58,434 bases of DNA from Hominifimenecus microfluidus (GCA_020687485.1 JAJEQR010000021.1:1-58434); one strand, 5' to 3'; positions 18,669 to 27,295 are shown, counted from the stretch's first letter. Notes: a model not told the origin generated them from the sequence alone. Numbers and translations: made by a program.

Positions 18669-19409
18669 ATGGGAACAGCGATATGTATGACAATTTCAGG
18701 TTTCTGTATCTTTTACGGAATTATGATTCGGGCAATTGGATCGGGAACTCTGTTCTTCCTTGTCTGGTTTGCGCTGGCGGCGGGAAGCGCCGGGCTGGGG
18801 CTGCTGATTCATAGAGGAATCTGGGCAGCTCTTCCGGGAGGAATCAGAATACTGTGTTATGCAATTCTGGGAGCGGGAGTGCTGTTCTTTCTTGTATTTC
18901 TCGCTTTTCTGTCAACCGGATGGTGGGCAGCAGGTGCGGAAAATCTGGATTATATTATTGTCCTGGGCGCGCAGATTTCAGAAAACGGACCCAGTGCAGT
19001 GCTTCAGTACCGCCTGGATCGCGCGGCGGATTATCTGGAGCAGAATCCGGATACGGTGTGCATCGTATCCGGTGCGCAGGGGCGGAATGAACCCTGCACG
19101 GAAGCTGAGGGAATGGCGGATTATCTTCTGACAAAGGGCATCCCGGCGGAGCGGATTCTGCAGGAGCGGGAAGCACGCACTACAGCGGAGAATCTTGCGT
19201 ACAGCCGGAAGCTGATGCCGGAAGGTTCGTCCGTCGGGATCGTTACCAACAATTTTCATGTATTCCGCGCACTGCAGATCGCCAGGGAGCAGGGACTTGA
19301 AGATGCCGTCGGGATTGCGGCGGGCGCAAAGCCGTTCTATCAGCTGAATAATATATTGAGGGAATATCTGGCCGAGATCAAGTATCTGATTTCCCGTATC
19401 GTGTCATAG
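18669..19409 (+). CDS. YdcF-like (DUF218) membrane protein
   Basis: 246 residues from ATG 18669. Three hydrophobic segments fill about residues 1-90, followed by a soluble DUF218 domain: DYIIVLGAQISENGPS, CIVSGAQGRNEPCTEAEGM, RTTAENLAYSRKL and IVTNNFHVFRALQIAR, the typical nucleotide-fold motifs of YdcF/SanA proteins, which are linked to envelope functions. AGGAGG lies at 18651-18656, twelve bases upstream, a bit far. An earlier ATG at 18564 would add 35 residues, but a plausible promoter (TTGTTA, 17 bases, TACGAT near 18569-18597) falls inside that extension. Transcribed divergently from the DUF885 gene. Confidence 0.85.
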   Translation: MGTAICMTISGFCIFYGIMIRAIGSGTLFFLVWFALAAGSAGLGLLIHRGIWAALPGGIRILCYAILGAGVLFFLVFLAFLSTGWWAAGAENLDYIIVLGAQISENGPSAVLQYRLDRAADYLEQNPDTVCIVSGAQGRNEPCTEAEGMADYLLTKGIPAERILQEREARTTAENLAYSRKLMPEGSSVGIVTNNFHVFRALQIAREQGLEDAVGIAAGAKPFYQLNNILREYLAEIKYLISRIVS

Positions 19410-19417
19410 AAAAGTTC

Positions 19418-19447
19418 TTGAAGTGTATCGCTTTCCTGTGATATGAT
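19418..19447 (+). promoter_or_regulatory. Promoter of the YczE-like gene
   Basis: TTGAAG (19418-19423), 18 bases, and TATGAT (19442-19447) with the extended -10 TG two bases upstream. Confidence 0.55.
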
Positions 19448-19535
19448 AGAACAGAATGAGCGAATCGCGCAGGAGACTGGAACCGATCTGCAGACGGCGT
19501 GGACAAAGATAAGTAAGAACAATCAGAGGAAAGGT

Positions 19536-20252
19536 ATGAATCAGAACACACAGAAAAAACATCAGAATCAGACAATGTACCGGGCGGTCTTCTATATCGT
19601 GGGTCTTCTTACTCTGGCGCTCGGCATTATTCTGAATACGAAGTCGGGACTTGGCGTGTCGCCGATTATATCCGTGGCCTTCAGTATTTCGACCATTGGC
19701 GGAATGAACTTCGGCAATACGACCTTCGGTCTGTATATTGTGTTTGTCCTGGTAGAGCTGCTGCTCCATACCGTGAGTTACCGGAAGCCGAATACAGATA
19801 CGGGAAATGGCGGAGCGCGCTCTCTGCCGGTGGTACTGGGATTGGATATCCTGCAGCTGCCGCTCAGCCTGATCTTTACCCGTTTTATGAATCTGTTTTC
19901 TGCATGGATTCCGGCGGGGGACACGCTGCCGTTGCAGCTCCTTACGTTGGCTGGCGGTATCATCTTCACGGGAATCGGCGCTGCCATGTCGCTGAATATG
20001 CGAATTATCCCGAATCCCGGAGACGGAATCGTGCAGGCGATCGCGGACTGTATTCACCGCCCGGTCGGCTTTACGAAGAATTGCTTCGATCTGCTGAATA
20101 TCTGCATCACCATCACGATCAGCATGATTTTCGCGCATCATCTGATCGGAATCGGCATAGGAACCGTTGTAGCTGTCCTTGGCGTGGGCCGTGTGATCGC
20201 GCTCTTTAATAAGTGTTTCATGAGGCGGATGCTTGCACTCGCCGGGATGTAA
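19536..20252 (+). CDS. YczE/YyaS/YitT-family membrane protein
   Basis: 238 residues with five to six hydrophobic segments. The first helix runs VFYIVGLLTLALGIILNTKSGLG, and the segment SGLGVSPIISVAFSIS is typical of the YczE/YyaS group, as is PGDGIVQAIADCI later on. Function is unknown; YczE of Bacillus subtilis is associated with surfactin and bacillaene production. ATG 19536 follows AGAGGAAAGG directly; an earlier in-frame ATG at 19443 falls in the -10 region. A promoter lies at 19418-19447. Confidence 0.87.
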   Translation: MNQNTQKKHQNQTMYRAVFYIVGLLTLALGIILNTKSGLGVSPIISVAFSISTIGGMNFGNTTFGLYIVFVLVELLLHTVSYRKPNTDTGNGGARSLPVVLGLDILQLPLSLIFTRFMNLFSAWIPAGDTLPLQLLTLAGGIIFTGIGAAMSLNMRIIPNPGDGIVQAIADCIHRPVGFTKNCFDLLNICITITISMIFAHHLIGIGIGTVVAVLGVGRVIALFNKCFMRRMLALAGM

Positions 20253-20258
20253 ACATAT

Positions 20259-20435
20259 ATGCTGTGTCCGGTAAAAACTGTGAAAAAGGGAAATGTGGAG
20301 GCGATAGAGGAACATGAACAGTGGATTCCCTATGTGGAATCACGGGATAAAGAAGCTACACTTCGTTTTCTGCAGCAGCACATCAACAATACAAAGGCAC
20401 GCACGAAAGAAGGATTTATTACATTTCTTGACTAA
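20259..20435 (+). pseudogene. Remnant of a GntR/FadR-type regulator (end of FCD domain)
   Basis: A 58-codon frame that follows the stop of the YczE-like gene in the same frame. Its sequence, with AIEEHEQWIPYVESRDKEA and FLQQHINNTKARTKEGF, resembles the last two helices of the FCD ligand-binding domain of GntR-family regulators (EH..I...I..RD.E.A...M..HI...K). No DNA-binding domain or start of such a gene is present upstream, so this is probably the tail left after a deletion. The assignment rests on pattern similarity only and could be checked by a profile search. Confidence 0.45.
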
Positions 20436-20466
20436 TAGCACATGTTGTAGTTGAATATACGCTGAT

Positions 20467-20482
20467 GTACTATATATAGTGT
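20467..20482 (+). promoter_or_regulatory. NrdR-box-like palindrome (distal)
   Basis: The 16 bases match the NrdR box consensus at 14 positions and centre on the perfect palindrome ACTATATATAGT. It lies about 410 bases before nrdD, and a terminator (20531) separates it from the gene. Confidence 0.5.
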
Positions 20483-20530
20483 TTTTCGGACATACAAAAT
20501 ATGTATATGTCTCATATGCAAAAGAAAAGG

Positions 20531-20567
20531 AGAGTGCCGGAAAATCCCGGAAACTCTCTTTTTCTCT
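20531..20567 (+). terminator. Intrinsic terminator upstream of nrdD
   Basis: GAGAGT (20531-20536) with GCCGG pairs with CCCGG and ACTCTC (20554-20559), with a short loop, followed by TTTTTCTCT. It probably ends the transcript from the YczE-like gene and the remnant; it could also attenuate a transcript starting near the distal NrdR-like box. Confidence 0.8.
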
Positions 20568-20662
20568 ATGTTTGCGCAGTTTTCCTGGAAAACGGACAGG
20601 CGAAGATTTATAAGAAAAAGGTATTTCCCAAGAGGAGTATCTTGTGGTAATATACTTACTGC

Positions 20663-20678
20663 ACACAATATCTAGTTC
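20663..20678 (+). promoter_or_regulatory. NrdR-box-like site (proximal)
   Basis: ACACAATATCTAGTTC matches 13 of 16 positions of the NrdR consensus. A TATACT hexamer lies just upstream (20651-20656), so a bound repressor would cover the transcription start of nrdDG. Confidence 0.55.
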
Positions 20679-20704
20679 CCCCCTGAAGATTTCTTTTCAG
20701 GGGG
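20679..20704 (+). other. GC-rich hairpin in the nrdD leader
   Basis: CCCCCTGAA (20679-20687) pairs perfectly with TTCAGGGGG (20696-20704) over an 8-base loop. No T-run follows. It abuts the proximal NrdR-like site and may be the 5' end structure of the nrdDG mRNA. The remaining leader to the gene, about 160 bases, shows no riboswitch that I recognise. Confidence 0.5.
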
Positions 20705-20891
20705 ATTCGTAGATAATAGAGGAATATACGGAGAAAACCGTACATTTCCAGCAGATAATATTCATAGATCGTTAAAAAGATACGGAGGCCGCGGAGAGGG
20801 GGGATTTGCGGTTTCTGTACGGAGACCTGGAAGATCAGCAGATTATTAAGAAGGTAGGAGAATAGAATTGAGCGAACGTGAAGGACAGGTA

Positions 20892-23066
20892 ATGAGTCGT
20901 GTAATTAAACGTAACGGTGAGGAAGTAAGCTTTGATCTGAGCAAGATCGTGAATGCAATCAAGGCTGCGAATGCGGAAGTGGACAACATCTTCCGCATGA
21001 ATGAGTATCAGATCCAGGCGATCGCGAATGATATCGCGCAGCAGGTGCAGTCATCAACGCATGCTGTGAATGTGGAAGATATTCAGGACATGGTAGAGAC
21101 CGGCATCATGAGCATGCGTGGATATGAAGTAGCGCAGAAGTATGTACGTTATCGATACAAGAGAGAGCTGGCGCGCAAGTCTAATACCACGGATAACGGT
21201 ATCCTTGCGCTGATTGAACACCTGAATGAGGAAGTAAAGCAGGAGAATTCCAACAAAAACCCGATAATTAACTCGACGCAGAGAGACTACATGGCAGGAG
21301 AAGTCAGCAAGGATCTGACCCGCCGTGTTCTGCTTCCGGAAGATATTGTGCGGGCGCATGAGCAGGGCATTATCCATTTCCATGACTCTGATTATTTTGC
21401 CCAGAAGGAGCACAACTGTGATCTGATCAATCTGGAGGATATGCTGCAGAACGGAACCGTCATCAGTGATACCCTGATAGAGAAGCCGCACAGCTTTTTT
21501 ACTGCATGTAATGTAACTACACAGATTGTTGCACAGGTGGCCAGCAATCAGTACGGCGGCCAGTCCTTTACGCTGGCGCATCTGGCTCCCTTTGTCGATA
21601 TCAGTCGAAAGAAGATCCGCAAGCTTGTGATTGAAGAGCGAGAGCTTTGCGGTGAGAGCATGGACGATGAGATTATCCACAAGATTACGGAGCGCCGCCT
21701 CCTGGATGAGATCCGCAGCGGTATTCAGACGATTCAGTATCAGCTGATTACTCTGATGACATGTAATGGTCAGGCTCCATTTGTGACGGTTTTCATGTAT
21801 CTGGATGAGGTTCCGGAGGGGCAGACGAGAGCGGATCTTGCGCTCATCATCGAGGAAGTGCTTAAGCAGCGCATGCAGGGCGTGAAGAATGAGAAGGGCG
21901 TATGGATTACGCCGGCGTTCCCGAAGCTGATCTATGTGCTGGACGAGGATAACATCACAGAGGATTCTCCTTACTGGTATCTGACGGAGCTTTCCGCCCG
22001 CTGTACAGCGAAGCGCATGGTTCCGGATTATATTTCTGCGAAGATTATGAAAGAATTGAAACAGGGCGAAGTATATCCCTGCATGGGATGTCGTTCCTTC
22101 CTTACCGTGGAGGACAGCCAGCGCAATGCCGATGGCAGTCACAAGTTCTACGGCAGATTCAATCAGGGAGTTGTTACGATCAATCTGGTAGATGTTGCCT
22201 GCAGCTCGGAAGGTGATATGGATAAGTTCTGGGAGATCCTGGAGGAGCGCTTGGAGCTGTGCCACCGTGCGCTTCAATGCCGTCATGAGCGTCTTCTTGG
22301 CACAGTGTCGGATGTGGCGCCGATTCTGTGGCAGTATGGCGCACTGGCGCGCCTGAAGAAGGGGGAGGTCATCGACCGCCTGCTTTATAACGGTTATTCC
22401 ACAATTTCCCTTGGTTATGCCGGTCTGTATGAGATGTGTGTCCGCATGCTGGGCAAGACCCACACTGATCCGGAGGCAAGGCCCTTTGCGATGGCTGTTA
22501 TGCAGCGTTTGAATGATAAGTGTAAAGAATGGAGGGAAGCGGAGCATATCAGTTATTCCGTATACGGAACGCCGATGGAGTCCACCACCTATAAGTTTGC
22601 CAAATGTCTGCAGAAGAGATTCGGTATCATTCCGGGCGTGACGGATAAGAATTATATCACGAACAGCTATCACGTACACGTATCCGAGGAGATCAATGCC
22701 TTTGACAAGTTGGCTTTCGAGGCGGAGTTCCAGAAGGTATCCCCCGGCGGAGCGATCAGCTATGTGGAAGTTCCGAATATGCAGAACAATATCCCGGCGG
22801 TTCTTTCTGTGATGAAGTTCATTTATGACCATATCATGTATGCCGAGCTGAATACGAAGAGCGATTTCTGCGAAGTCTGCGGCTATGATGGTGAGATCCA
22901 GATCAAGGAAGACGAGACCGGCAAGCTGATCTGGGAGTGCCCGAACTGCGGCAACCATGACCAGTCGAAGCTGTTCGTAGCCAGAAGAACCTGCGGTTAT
23001 ATCGGCACGCAGTTCTGGAATCAGGGACGTACCCAGGAGATCAAGGACAGAGTTCTTCATCTGTAA
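20892..23066 (+). CDS. nrdD: Anaerobic ribonucleoside-triphosphate reductase (class III)
   Basis: 724 residues from ATG 20892. An N-terminal ATP-cone begins SRVIKRNGEEVSFDLSKIVNAI (regulatory nucleotide site). The barrel domain follows, and the C-terminus has a zinc site (CEVCGYDG and CPNCGNH) and the glycyl-radical loop RRTCGYIGTQFWNQGRTQE, with the radical Gly in CGYIG. It makes dNTPs under anoxia using a radical installed by NrdG. A TTG at 20868 in frame has a better Shine-Dalgarno (GGTAGGAG, seven bases) and would add eight residues; I prefer ATG 20892, which begins at the family's usual N-terminus and has AAGGA six bases upstream. Control by NrdR is suggested by two box-like sites. Confidence 0.97.
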   Translation: MSRVIKRNGEEVSFDLSKIVNAIKAANAEVDNIFRMNEYQIQAIANDIAQQVQSSTHAVNVEDIQDMVETGIMSMRGYEVAQKYVRYRYKRELARKSNTTDNGILALIEHLNEEVKQENSNKNPIINSTQRDYMAGEVSKDLTRRVLLPEDIVRAHEQGIIHFHDSDYFAQKEHNCDLINLEDMLQNGTVISDTLIEKPHSFFTACNVTTQIVAQVASNQYGGQSFTLAHLAPFVDISRKKIRKLVIEERELCGESMDDEIIHKITERRLLDEIRSGIQTIQYQLITLMTCNGQAPFVTVFMYLDEVPEGQTRADLALIIEEVLKQRMQGVKNEKGVWITPAFPKLIYVLDEDNITEDSPYWYLTELSARCTAKRMVPDYISAKIMKELKQGEVYPCMGCRSFLTVEDSQRNADGSHKFYGRFNQGVVTINLVDVACSSEGDMDKFWEILEERLELCHRALQCRHERLLGTVSDVAPILWQYGALARLKKGEVIDRLLYNGYSTISLGYAGLYEMCVRMLGKTHTDPEARPFAMAVMQRLNDKCKEWREAEHISYSVYGTPMESTTYKFAKCLQKRFGIIPGVTDKNYITNSYHVHVSEEINAFDKLAFEAEFQKVSPGGAISYVEVPNMQNNIPAVLSVMKFIYDHIMYAELNTKSDFCEVCGYDGEIQIKEDETGKLIWECPNCGNHDQSKLFVARRTCGYIGTQFWNQGRTQEIKDRVLHL

Positions 23067-23077
23067 GAGGGGATATT

Positions 23078-23581
23078 GTGAACTACGGGAATATAAAAAA
23101 ATATGATATTGCGGACGGTCCCGGCGTGCGTGTCAGCCTTTTTGTATCCGGCTGCCGGCACCATTGCAAGGGCTGCTTTAATCCGGAGACCTGGGACTTT
23201 GCTCACGGCGAACCATATACCGAAAAAACGGAGAAAGAGATTCTGGAAGCATTGAAGCCAGGATATATCGCTGGTTTTACAGTGCTTGGTGGGGAGCCCT
23301 TTGAACCGGAGAATCAGGTAGTGCTGAAAGGATTGCTTGCAAAGATAAAGAACACTTATCCGGAGAAGGACATCTGGTGCTACAGTGGTTATACGTATGA
23401 GACGGATCTTGCGGAAGGCGGAGCGGTACACACGGAAGATACGGATGAGATGCTTTCGTATATTGATGTCCTGGTGGACGGAGAATTCGTAGAGGCAGAG
23501 CGGGATCTGACGTTGCAGTTCCGCGGCAGCCGGAATCAGCGGATCTTACAGCTGCATCCCCGGCAGGACGTTCCGGTATGA
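23078..23581 (+). CDS. nrdG: Anaerobic ribonucleotide reductase activating protein (radical SAM)
   Basis: 167 residues. The radical SAM cluster motif is CRHHCKGCF (CX3CX2C, about residues 25-32), followed by the SAM-binding GGEPFEPEN. NrdG uses a [4Fe-4S] cluster and SAM to form the glycyl radical on NrdD. The start is GTG 23078, preceded by GAGGGGATATT; it begins 12 bases after nrdD stops, so the two are co-transcribed. Confidence 0.97.
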   Translation: MNYGNIKKYDIADGPGVRVSLFVSGCRHHCKGCFNPETWDFAHGEPYTEKTEKEILEALKPGYIAGFTVLGGEPFEPENQVVLKGLLAKIKNTYPEKDIWCYSGYTYETDLAEGGAVHTEDTDEMLSYIDVLVDGEFVEAERDLTLQFRGSRNQRILQLHPRQDVPV

Positions 23582-23652
23582 TGACGCGCTTTCGTTGAAA
23601 ACCATAGGATATGCTTAAAATATGGAAATTAAGCTGACGGGAGGAAATAATC

Positions 23653-24336
23653 ATGCGCCTGCTTCTGGCAGATGATGAGAGAGAACTGTCCCGGGCACTG
23701 GAGGCCGTTTTAAAACACAACAATTATTCTGTGGATGTAGTGAGTAACGGCGCGGACGCAATGGATTACGCTCTCTCCGAGAACTACGATGGATTGATTC
23801 TGGATATTATGATGCCCAAAAAGAACGGATTGGAGGTTGTGCGGGAGCTACGGGAGCGCGGCATCCCGACGCCGGTGCTGCTTCTTACGGCGCGGGCGGA
23901 GATTGATCAGCGCATCGAGGGGCTGGACGCCGGGGCGGACGATTATCTGACCAAGCCGTTTGCCATGGGCGAGCTTCTGGCCCGAGTGCGGGCCCTGACC
24001 AGACGCCGGGAGGCTTATACGCCGGAGCTTTTGTCTTTTGAAGGTATGACATTGAATCTATCGACCTTCGAACTTCAGGGGCCAGGCGGCAGCTTCCGCC
24101 TGGGCAATAAGGAATTTCAGATGATGGAGATGCTGATGAGCCATCCTGGCAGCGTTATATCAGCGGATCAGTTCATGGAGCGGATCTGGGGATACGATTC
24201 CGAAGCGGAGATCAATATCGTGTGGACGTATCTTTCCTATCTGAGAAAGAAGATCACGGCGCTGGAAGCTCCGGTACAGATCCGTGCCATCCGTGGAGCC
24301 GGTTACCGCCTGGAAGCGACGAAGAAAAACGCATAA
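23653..24336 (+). CDS. OmpR-family response regulator
   Basis: 227 residues. The receiver domain (1 to about 115) begins MRLLLADDERELSRAL with the acidic pair, has the phospho-acceptor Asp in LILDIMMPKKNGLEV (about residue 51), Thr in LLLTARAE and Lys in DDYLTKPF. The C-terminal winged helix (about 125-225) with NIVWTYLSYLRKKI and IRAIRGAGYRLE binds DNA. ATG 23653 follows GGGAGGAAATAATC. Its kinase is encoded 42 bases downstream. Confidence 0.96.
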   Translation: MRLLLADDERELSRALEAVLKHNNYSVDVVSNGADAMDYALSENYDGLILDIMMPKKNGLEVVRELRERGIPTPVLLLTARAEIDQRIEGLDAGADDYLTKPFAMGELLARVRALTRRREAYTPELLSFEGMTLNLSTFELQGPGGSFRLGNKEFQMMEMLMSHPGSVISADQFMERIWGYDSEAEINIVWTYLSYLRKKITALEAPVQIRAIRGAGYRLEATKKNA

Positions 24337-24378
24337 GGTCGCGGACAGTTCCTAAAATCATCAGAACGGGAGGAACGT

Positions 24379-25662
24379 ATGATCAGGCGTTTGCGTAGAA
24401 AACTGATTGGCGTAGTGATGCTGTCCCTTACGGTCATTTTGATTATCGTTGTGGGAGCCATTAATATAGTGAGTTACCGGCAGATCACTGCGCAGGCGGA
24501 TCGCGTGCTGGATATTCTGCAGGAGAATCAGGGAAAGTTTCCGGATAAGCTACCACAGCCTCCGCAGGATGATGCCGGGAAGCCTCCCTATGCCGGAAAT
24601 CATGATTTTATCACAGAGGATACTCCGTTTGAGAGCCGTTATTTTGTCGTGAATGTAAACACTTCCGGAGAAATCAGTCGGCTGGATACTGGGCATATCG
24701 CTTCTATCAGTGCAGGTGACGCGAAATCCTACGGAGAAGAAGTTCTTCAGGCGGGAAAAACCAGCGGTTATTGCGATTCCTACCGTTACCGTGTATCGGA
24801 TACGGATAACGGTAAGCAGATTATTTTTCTGTACCGTTATTCAGAGTTGCATACAGCCGGTAACCAGCTGGCTGCTTCGCTGGCTGTGGCTGTGGCTGTA
24901 CTTGTGGCAATGTTTCTTCTTGTCTCTCTCTTATCCCGGCGTATTGTGCGACCGATGGAGGAGAATATGGAGAAGCAGAAACAGTTTGTCACGGATGCCA
25001 GTCATGAATTAAAGACACCGCTGGCGATTATTTCAGCCAATGCCGAAGTCCTGGAGATGATAGAAGGAAAATCGGAGTGGACAGAAAGCATCCGGAATCA
25101 GATCGGACGTATGAGTGAGCTTGTGCAGAACCTGGTAACACTGTCCCGCATGGAAGAAGAGAATATCCATACGGTGTTCACGGATTTCTCACTCAGTGAT
25201 GCCGTGTCCGAGACCGCGGAGCCGTTCGGTACACTCGCGGAAAGCAAAGGGCTGCAGCTTCAGACGGAGATTGCAGGGCAGATTATATTCTGCGGGGATG
25301 AGAAGAGTATCCGGCAGATGATCTCGATCCTGTTGGATAATGCCGTAAAATATGCGGTGAAGGACAACGAAACAGAACAGAAAGAGAAAAATGCAGACCG
25401 CCGAATCTTCGTTTCCCTTTCCCGCCAGGGGAATTATGCGATCCTGGCGGTCTCGAATGCAGTGGAAGAGATGCCGGAGAAACCGGAACGTCTCTTTGAC
25501 CGCTTTTACCGTGCCGACGAATCTCGTACGAGAGAAAGCGGCGGCTACGGGATTGGGCTTGCGGTTGCCCGCGCGGCAGCAGAAGCCCACAAGGGAAAGA
25601 TTACAGCAGAGAAAGAATCGGAACATCGGATTGCATTTCAGGTGCGCCTCCCTCTTAAATAA
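24379..25662 (+). CDS. Membrane sensor histidine kinase (partner of the OmpR-type regulator)
   Basis: 427 residues. Membrane segments at about residues 10-30 and 155-180 enclose an extracytoplasmic domain of about 120 residues, rich in Pro and Asp at its start. The H box FVTDASHELKTPLAIISANAEVLE carries the phospho-acceptor His; N box (SILLDNAVKYA), G1-like region and GIGLAVARAAAEAHKGKI follow. ATG 24379 has GGGAGG upstream. With the upstream regulator it forms a complete two-component system; the next operon (VTC, DUF4956, lipoprotein) starts right after its terminator and is a likely target. Confidence 0.95.
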   Translation: MIRRLRRKLIGVVMLSLTVILIIVVGAINIVSYRQITAQADRVLDILQENQGKFPDKLPQPPQDDAGKPPYAGNHDFITEDTPFESRYFVVNVNTSGEISRLDTGHIASISAGDAKSYGEEVLQAGKTSGYCDSYRYRVSDTDNGKQIIFLYRYSELHTAGNQLAASLAVAVAVLVAMFLLVSLLSRRIVRPMEENMEKQKQFVTDASHELKTPLAIISANAEVLEMIEGKSEWTESIRNQIGRMSELVQNLVTLSRMEEENIHTVFTDFSLSDAVSETAEPFGTLAESKGLQLQTEIAGQIIFCGDEKSIRQMISILLDNAVKYAVKDNETEQKEKNADRRIFVSLSRQGNYAILAVSNAVEEMPEKPERLFDRFYRADESRTRESGGYGIGLAVARAAAEAHKGKITAEKESEHRIAFQVRLPLK

Positions 25663-25672
25663 CACGAACATG

Positions 25673-25706
25673 CCCCTGGAGTCAGGTTGACTTCAGGGGT
25701 TTTTTA
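25673..25706 (+). terminator. Terminator after the histidine kinase gene
   Basis: CCCCTGGAGTCA (25673-25684) pairs with TGACTTCAGGGG (25688-25699) with one G-T pair and a 3-base loop, followed by six or more T. Confidence 0.95.
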
Positions 25707-25720
25707 TAATGACATGTTTT

Positions 25721-25742
25721 TTCACAGATTCCTCACAATTCC
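25721..25742 (+). promoter_or_regulatory. Direct repeat, candidate OmpR-type regulator site
   Basis: TTCACAGATTC and CTCACAATTCC are adjacent 11-base units, the spacing at which OmpR-family regulators bind as tandem dimers. They lie between the terminator of the two-component operon and the VTC gene; TATACT at 25789-25794 is a possible -10. A GC-rich mini-palindrome followed by eight T (25744-25764) lies between them. Confidence 0.4.
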
Positions 25743-25819
25743 CCCGGAAATTCCGGTTTTTTTTAAGCTTTCTTTTAGGTTCGACCCTTATACTTATGCC
25801 ATCGGGAGGAGGAAAAGAG

Positions 25820-26542
25820 ATGAGTCAGTATCAGGGAATCTTTCAGAGATATGAGAAAAAATACCTTTTGAACCGGACACAGTATCAGAACCTGAGCCGG
25901 AAGCTGGAATCACATATGAGAGAAGATCAATATGGCAAGAGCACGATCTGTAATATCTATTACGATACGCCGGATCACCGGCTGATCCGGGAATCCATGG
26001 AGAAGCCGATCTACAAAGAAAAGCTTCGGCTGCGCAGTTACGGCGTTCCGAAGAAAGAAGACATCGTGTTTGTAGAACTGAAGAAGAAATACAAAGGCGT
26101 TGTATATAAGAGGAGAGTGAATATGCCGCTCGCGGAAGCGGAGAAATGGCTGGAAAGAAGAGAATGCCGCCAAGCGAGTCAGATCGGCAAAGAGATCGAC
26201 CGCGCATTCGACTTCTACCAGGGGCTGGCTCCGGCCATGGTTCTCTCCTATGATCGGATCGCTCTTTTGGATAAAGACGATCCGGATCTGAGAATCACCT
26301 TCGACAGCCAGATCCTGTGGAGAAAATCTGATCTTTCCCTGCAGGCCGGTGTCTGGGGACAGCCGCTACTGGAAGACGGCCAGCGGCTGATGGAGATCAA
26401 GATTGCGGGAAGTATGCCGATGTGGCTGGCGCAGATGCTGGATGAAGAAGCAATCTATCAGATTTCCTTCTCCAAATACGGAAGCGCTTACCAGGCATCC
26501 TGTAGACCCTACATAGTAAGAAAATCCAGCAAATATGCGTAA
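25820..26542 (+). CDS. VTC-domain protein (polyphosphate polymerase-like)
   Basis: 240 residues, a single VTC domain. The basic and acidic residues that line the tunnel are visible: RYEKKYLL near the N-terminus, YYDTPDHRLIRES, KEKLRLRSYG, FVELKKKYKGVVYKRR and LMEIKIAG near the end. Related yeast Vtc4 makes polyphosphate; bacterial standalone VTC proteins next to DUF4956 genes are of unknown function, though a polymerase or nucleotide-using CYTH/TTM activity is plausible. ATG 25820 follows GGGAGGAGGAAAAGAG. First gene of a three-gene operon. Confidence 0.92.
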   Translation: MSQYQGIFQRYEKKYLLNRTQYQNLSRKLESHMREDQYGKSTICNIYYDTPDHRLIRESMEKPIYKEKLRLRSYGVPKKEDIVFVELKKKYKGVVYKRRVNMPLAEAEKWLERRECRQASQIGKEIDRAFDFYQGLAPAMVLSYDRIALLDKDDPDLRITFDSQILWRKSDLSLQAGVWGQPLLEDGQRLMEIKIAGSMPMWLAQMLDEEAIYQISFSKYGSAYQASCRPYIVRKSSKYA

Positions 26543-26600
26543 AGACAAAAGATACGAGATAAAAAATAAGAAAAAGCAAATATGCGCAGAGACAAAAAGA
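26528..26600 (+). repeat. 25-base imperfect direct repeat at the end of the VTC gene
   Basis: Near-identical units at 26528-26552 and 26575-26600, both containing AGCAAATATGCG and GACAAAA. The first unit holds the last codons and stop of the VTC gene, the second lies in the purine-rich gap before the DUF4956 gene. It looks like a local duplication. Confidence 0.6.
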
Positions 26601-26619
26601 AAGAGAAAGAGAAGATAAC

Positions 26620-27294
26620 ATGTTAGACAGTATATTTTTAGAAGGAAGCACAATGACACTTACGGCATCGAATTTTTTGTTAAGCTTTGCCATATCCCTG
26701 GCACTCGGATTTGTAATTGCCGGTTTATATATGTTTCGCTCTCACTATAGTAAGAGCTTTGTGATGACACTGGTGATGCTGCCGGCAGTTGTACAGGTAG
26801 TGATCCTCCTGGTGAACGGAAATCTGGGAGTTGGAGTTGCTGTGGCCGGTACCTTCAGCCTGGTTCGCTTCCGTTCTGTACCGGGAACCGCGCGGGAGAT
26901 TACGAGTATCTTCCTGGCAATGGCGGTCGGACTTGCCGCAGGTATGGGATATCTGGGAATCGCGGTATTGTTGGTAGTTGTTCTGGGAGCAGTAAGCATG
27001 ATTTTGACGATAACATCTTTCGGAGATCAGAGAAACCGCAAAGATCTTCGGATTACGATTCCTGAGAGTCTGAATTACACGGACGTATTCGATGATATTC
27101 TGAAGAGTTACGCAAAGAACTGGGAGCTGGTTCAGGTGAAGACCACGAACATGGGGAGCCTGTACAAGCTTACGTATCAGATTGAGATGAAAGACACATC
27201 GGAAGAAAAGAAGATGATCGACGAACTGCGCTGCTGCAACGGCAACCTGGAGATCAGCTGCATGACTTCATCCTTTGGAAAGGAGGAACTATAA
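26620..27294 (+). CDS. DUF4956 membrane protein
   Basis: 224 residues. Three to four hydrophobic segments occupy about residues 15-130 (FLLSFAISLALGFVIAGLYM first), with the family-typical VAGTFSLVRFRSVPGTAREI between helices, and a cytosolic C-terminal domain of about 90 residues with an alpha/beta pattern. DUF4956 proteins are regularly encoded beside VTC-domain and CotH or beta-helix proteins; function is unknown. ATG 26620 has AAAGAGAAG upstream and gives the family's usual short leader before the first helix; ATG 26653 is an alternative. It overlaps nothing but ends one base before the lipoprotein start. Confidence 0.92.
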   Translation: MLDSIFLEGSTMTLTASNFLLSFAISLALGFVIAGLYMFRSHYSKSFVMTLVMLPAVVQVVILLVNGNLGVGVAVAGTFSLVRFRSVPGTAREITSIFLAMAVGLAAGMGYLGIAVLLVVVLGAVSMILTITSFGDQRNRKDLRITIPESLNYTDVFDDILKSYAKNWELVQVKTTNMGSLYKLTYQIEMKDTSEEKKMIDELRCCNGNLEISCMTSSFGKEEL

Positions 27295-27295
27295 C

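Noticed and set aside
20340-20666. Minus-strand frame of 108 codons in the nrdD upstream region
   Set aside because: Rare-residue-rich sequence without motifs, passing through a terminator and NrdR-like palindrome.
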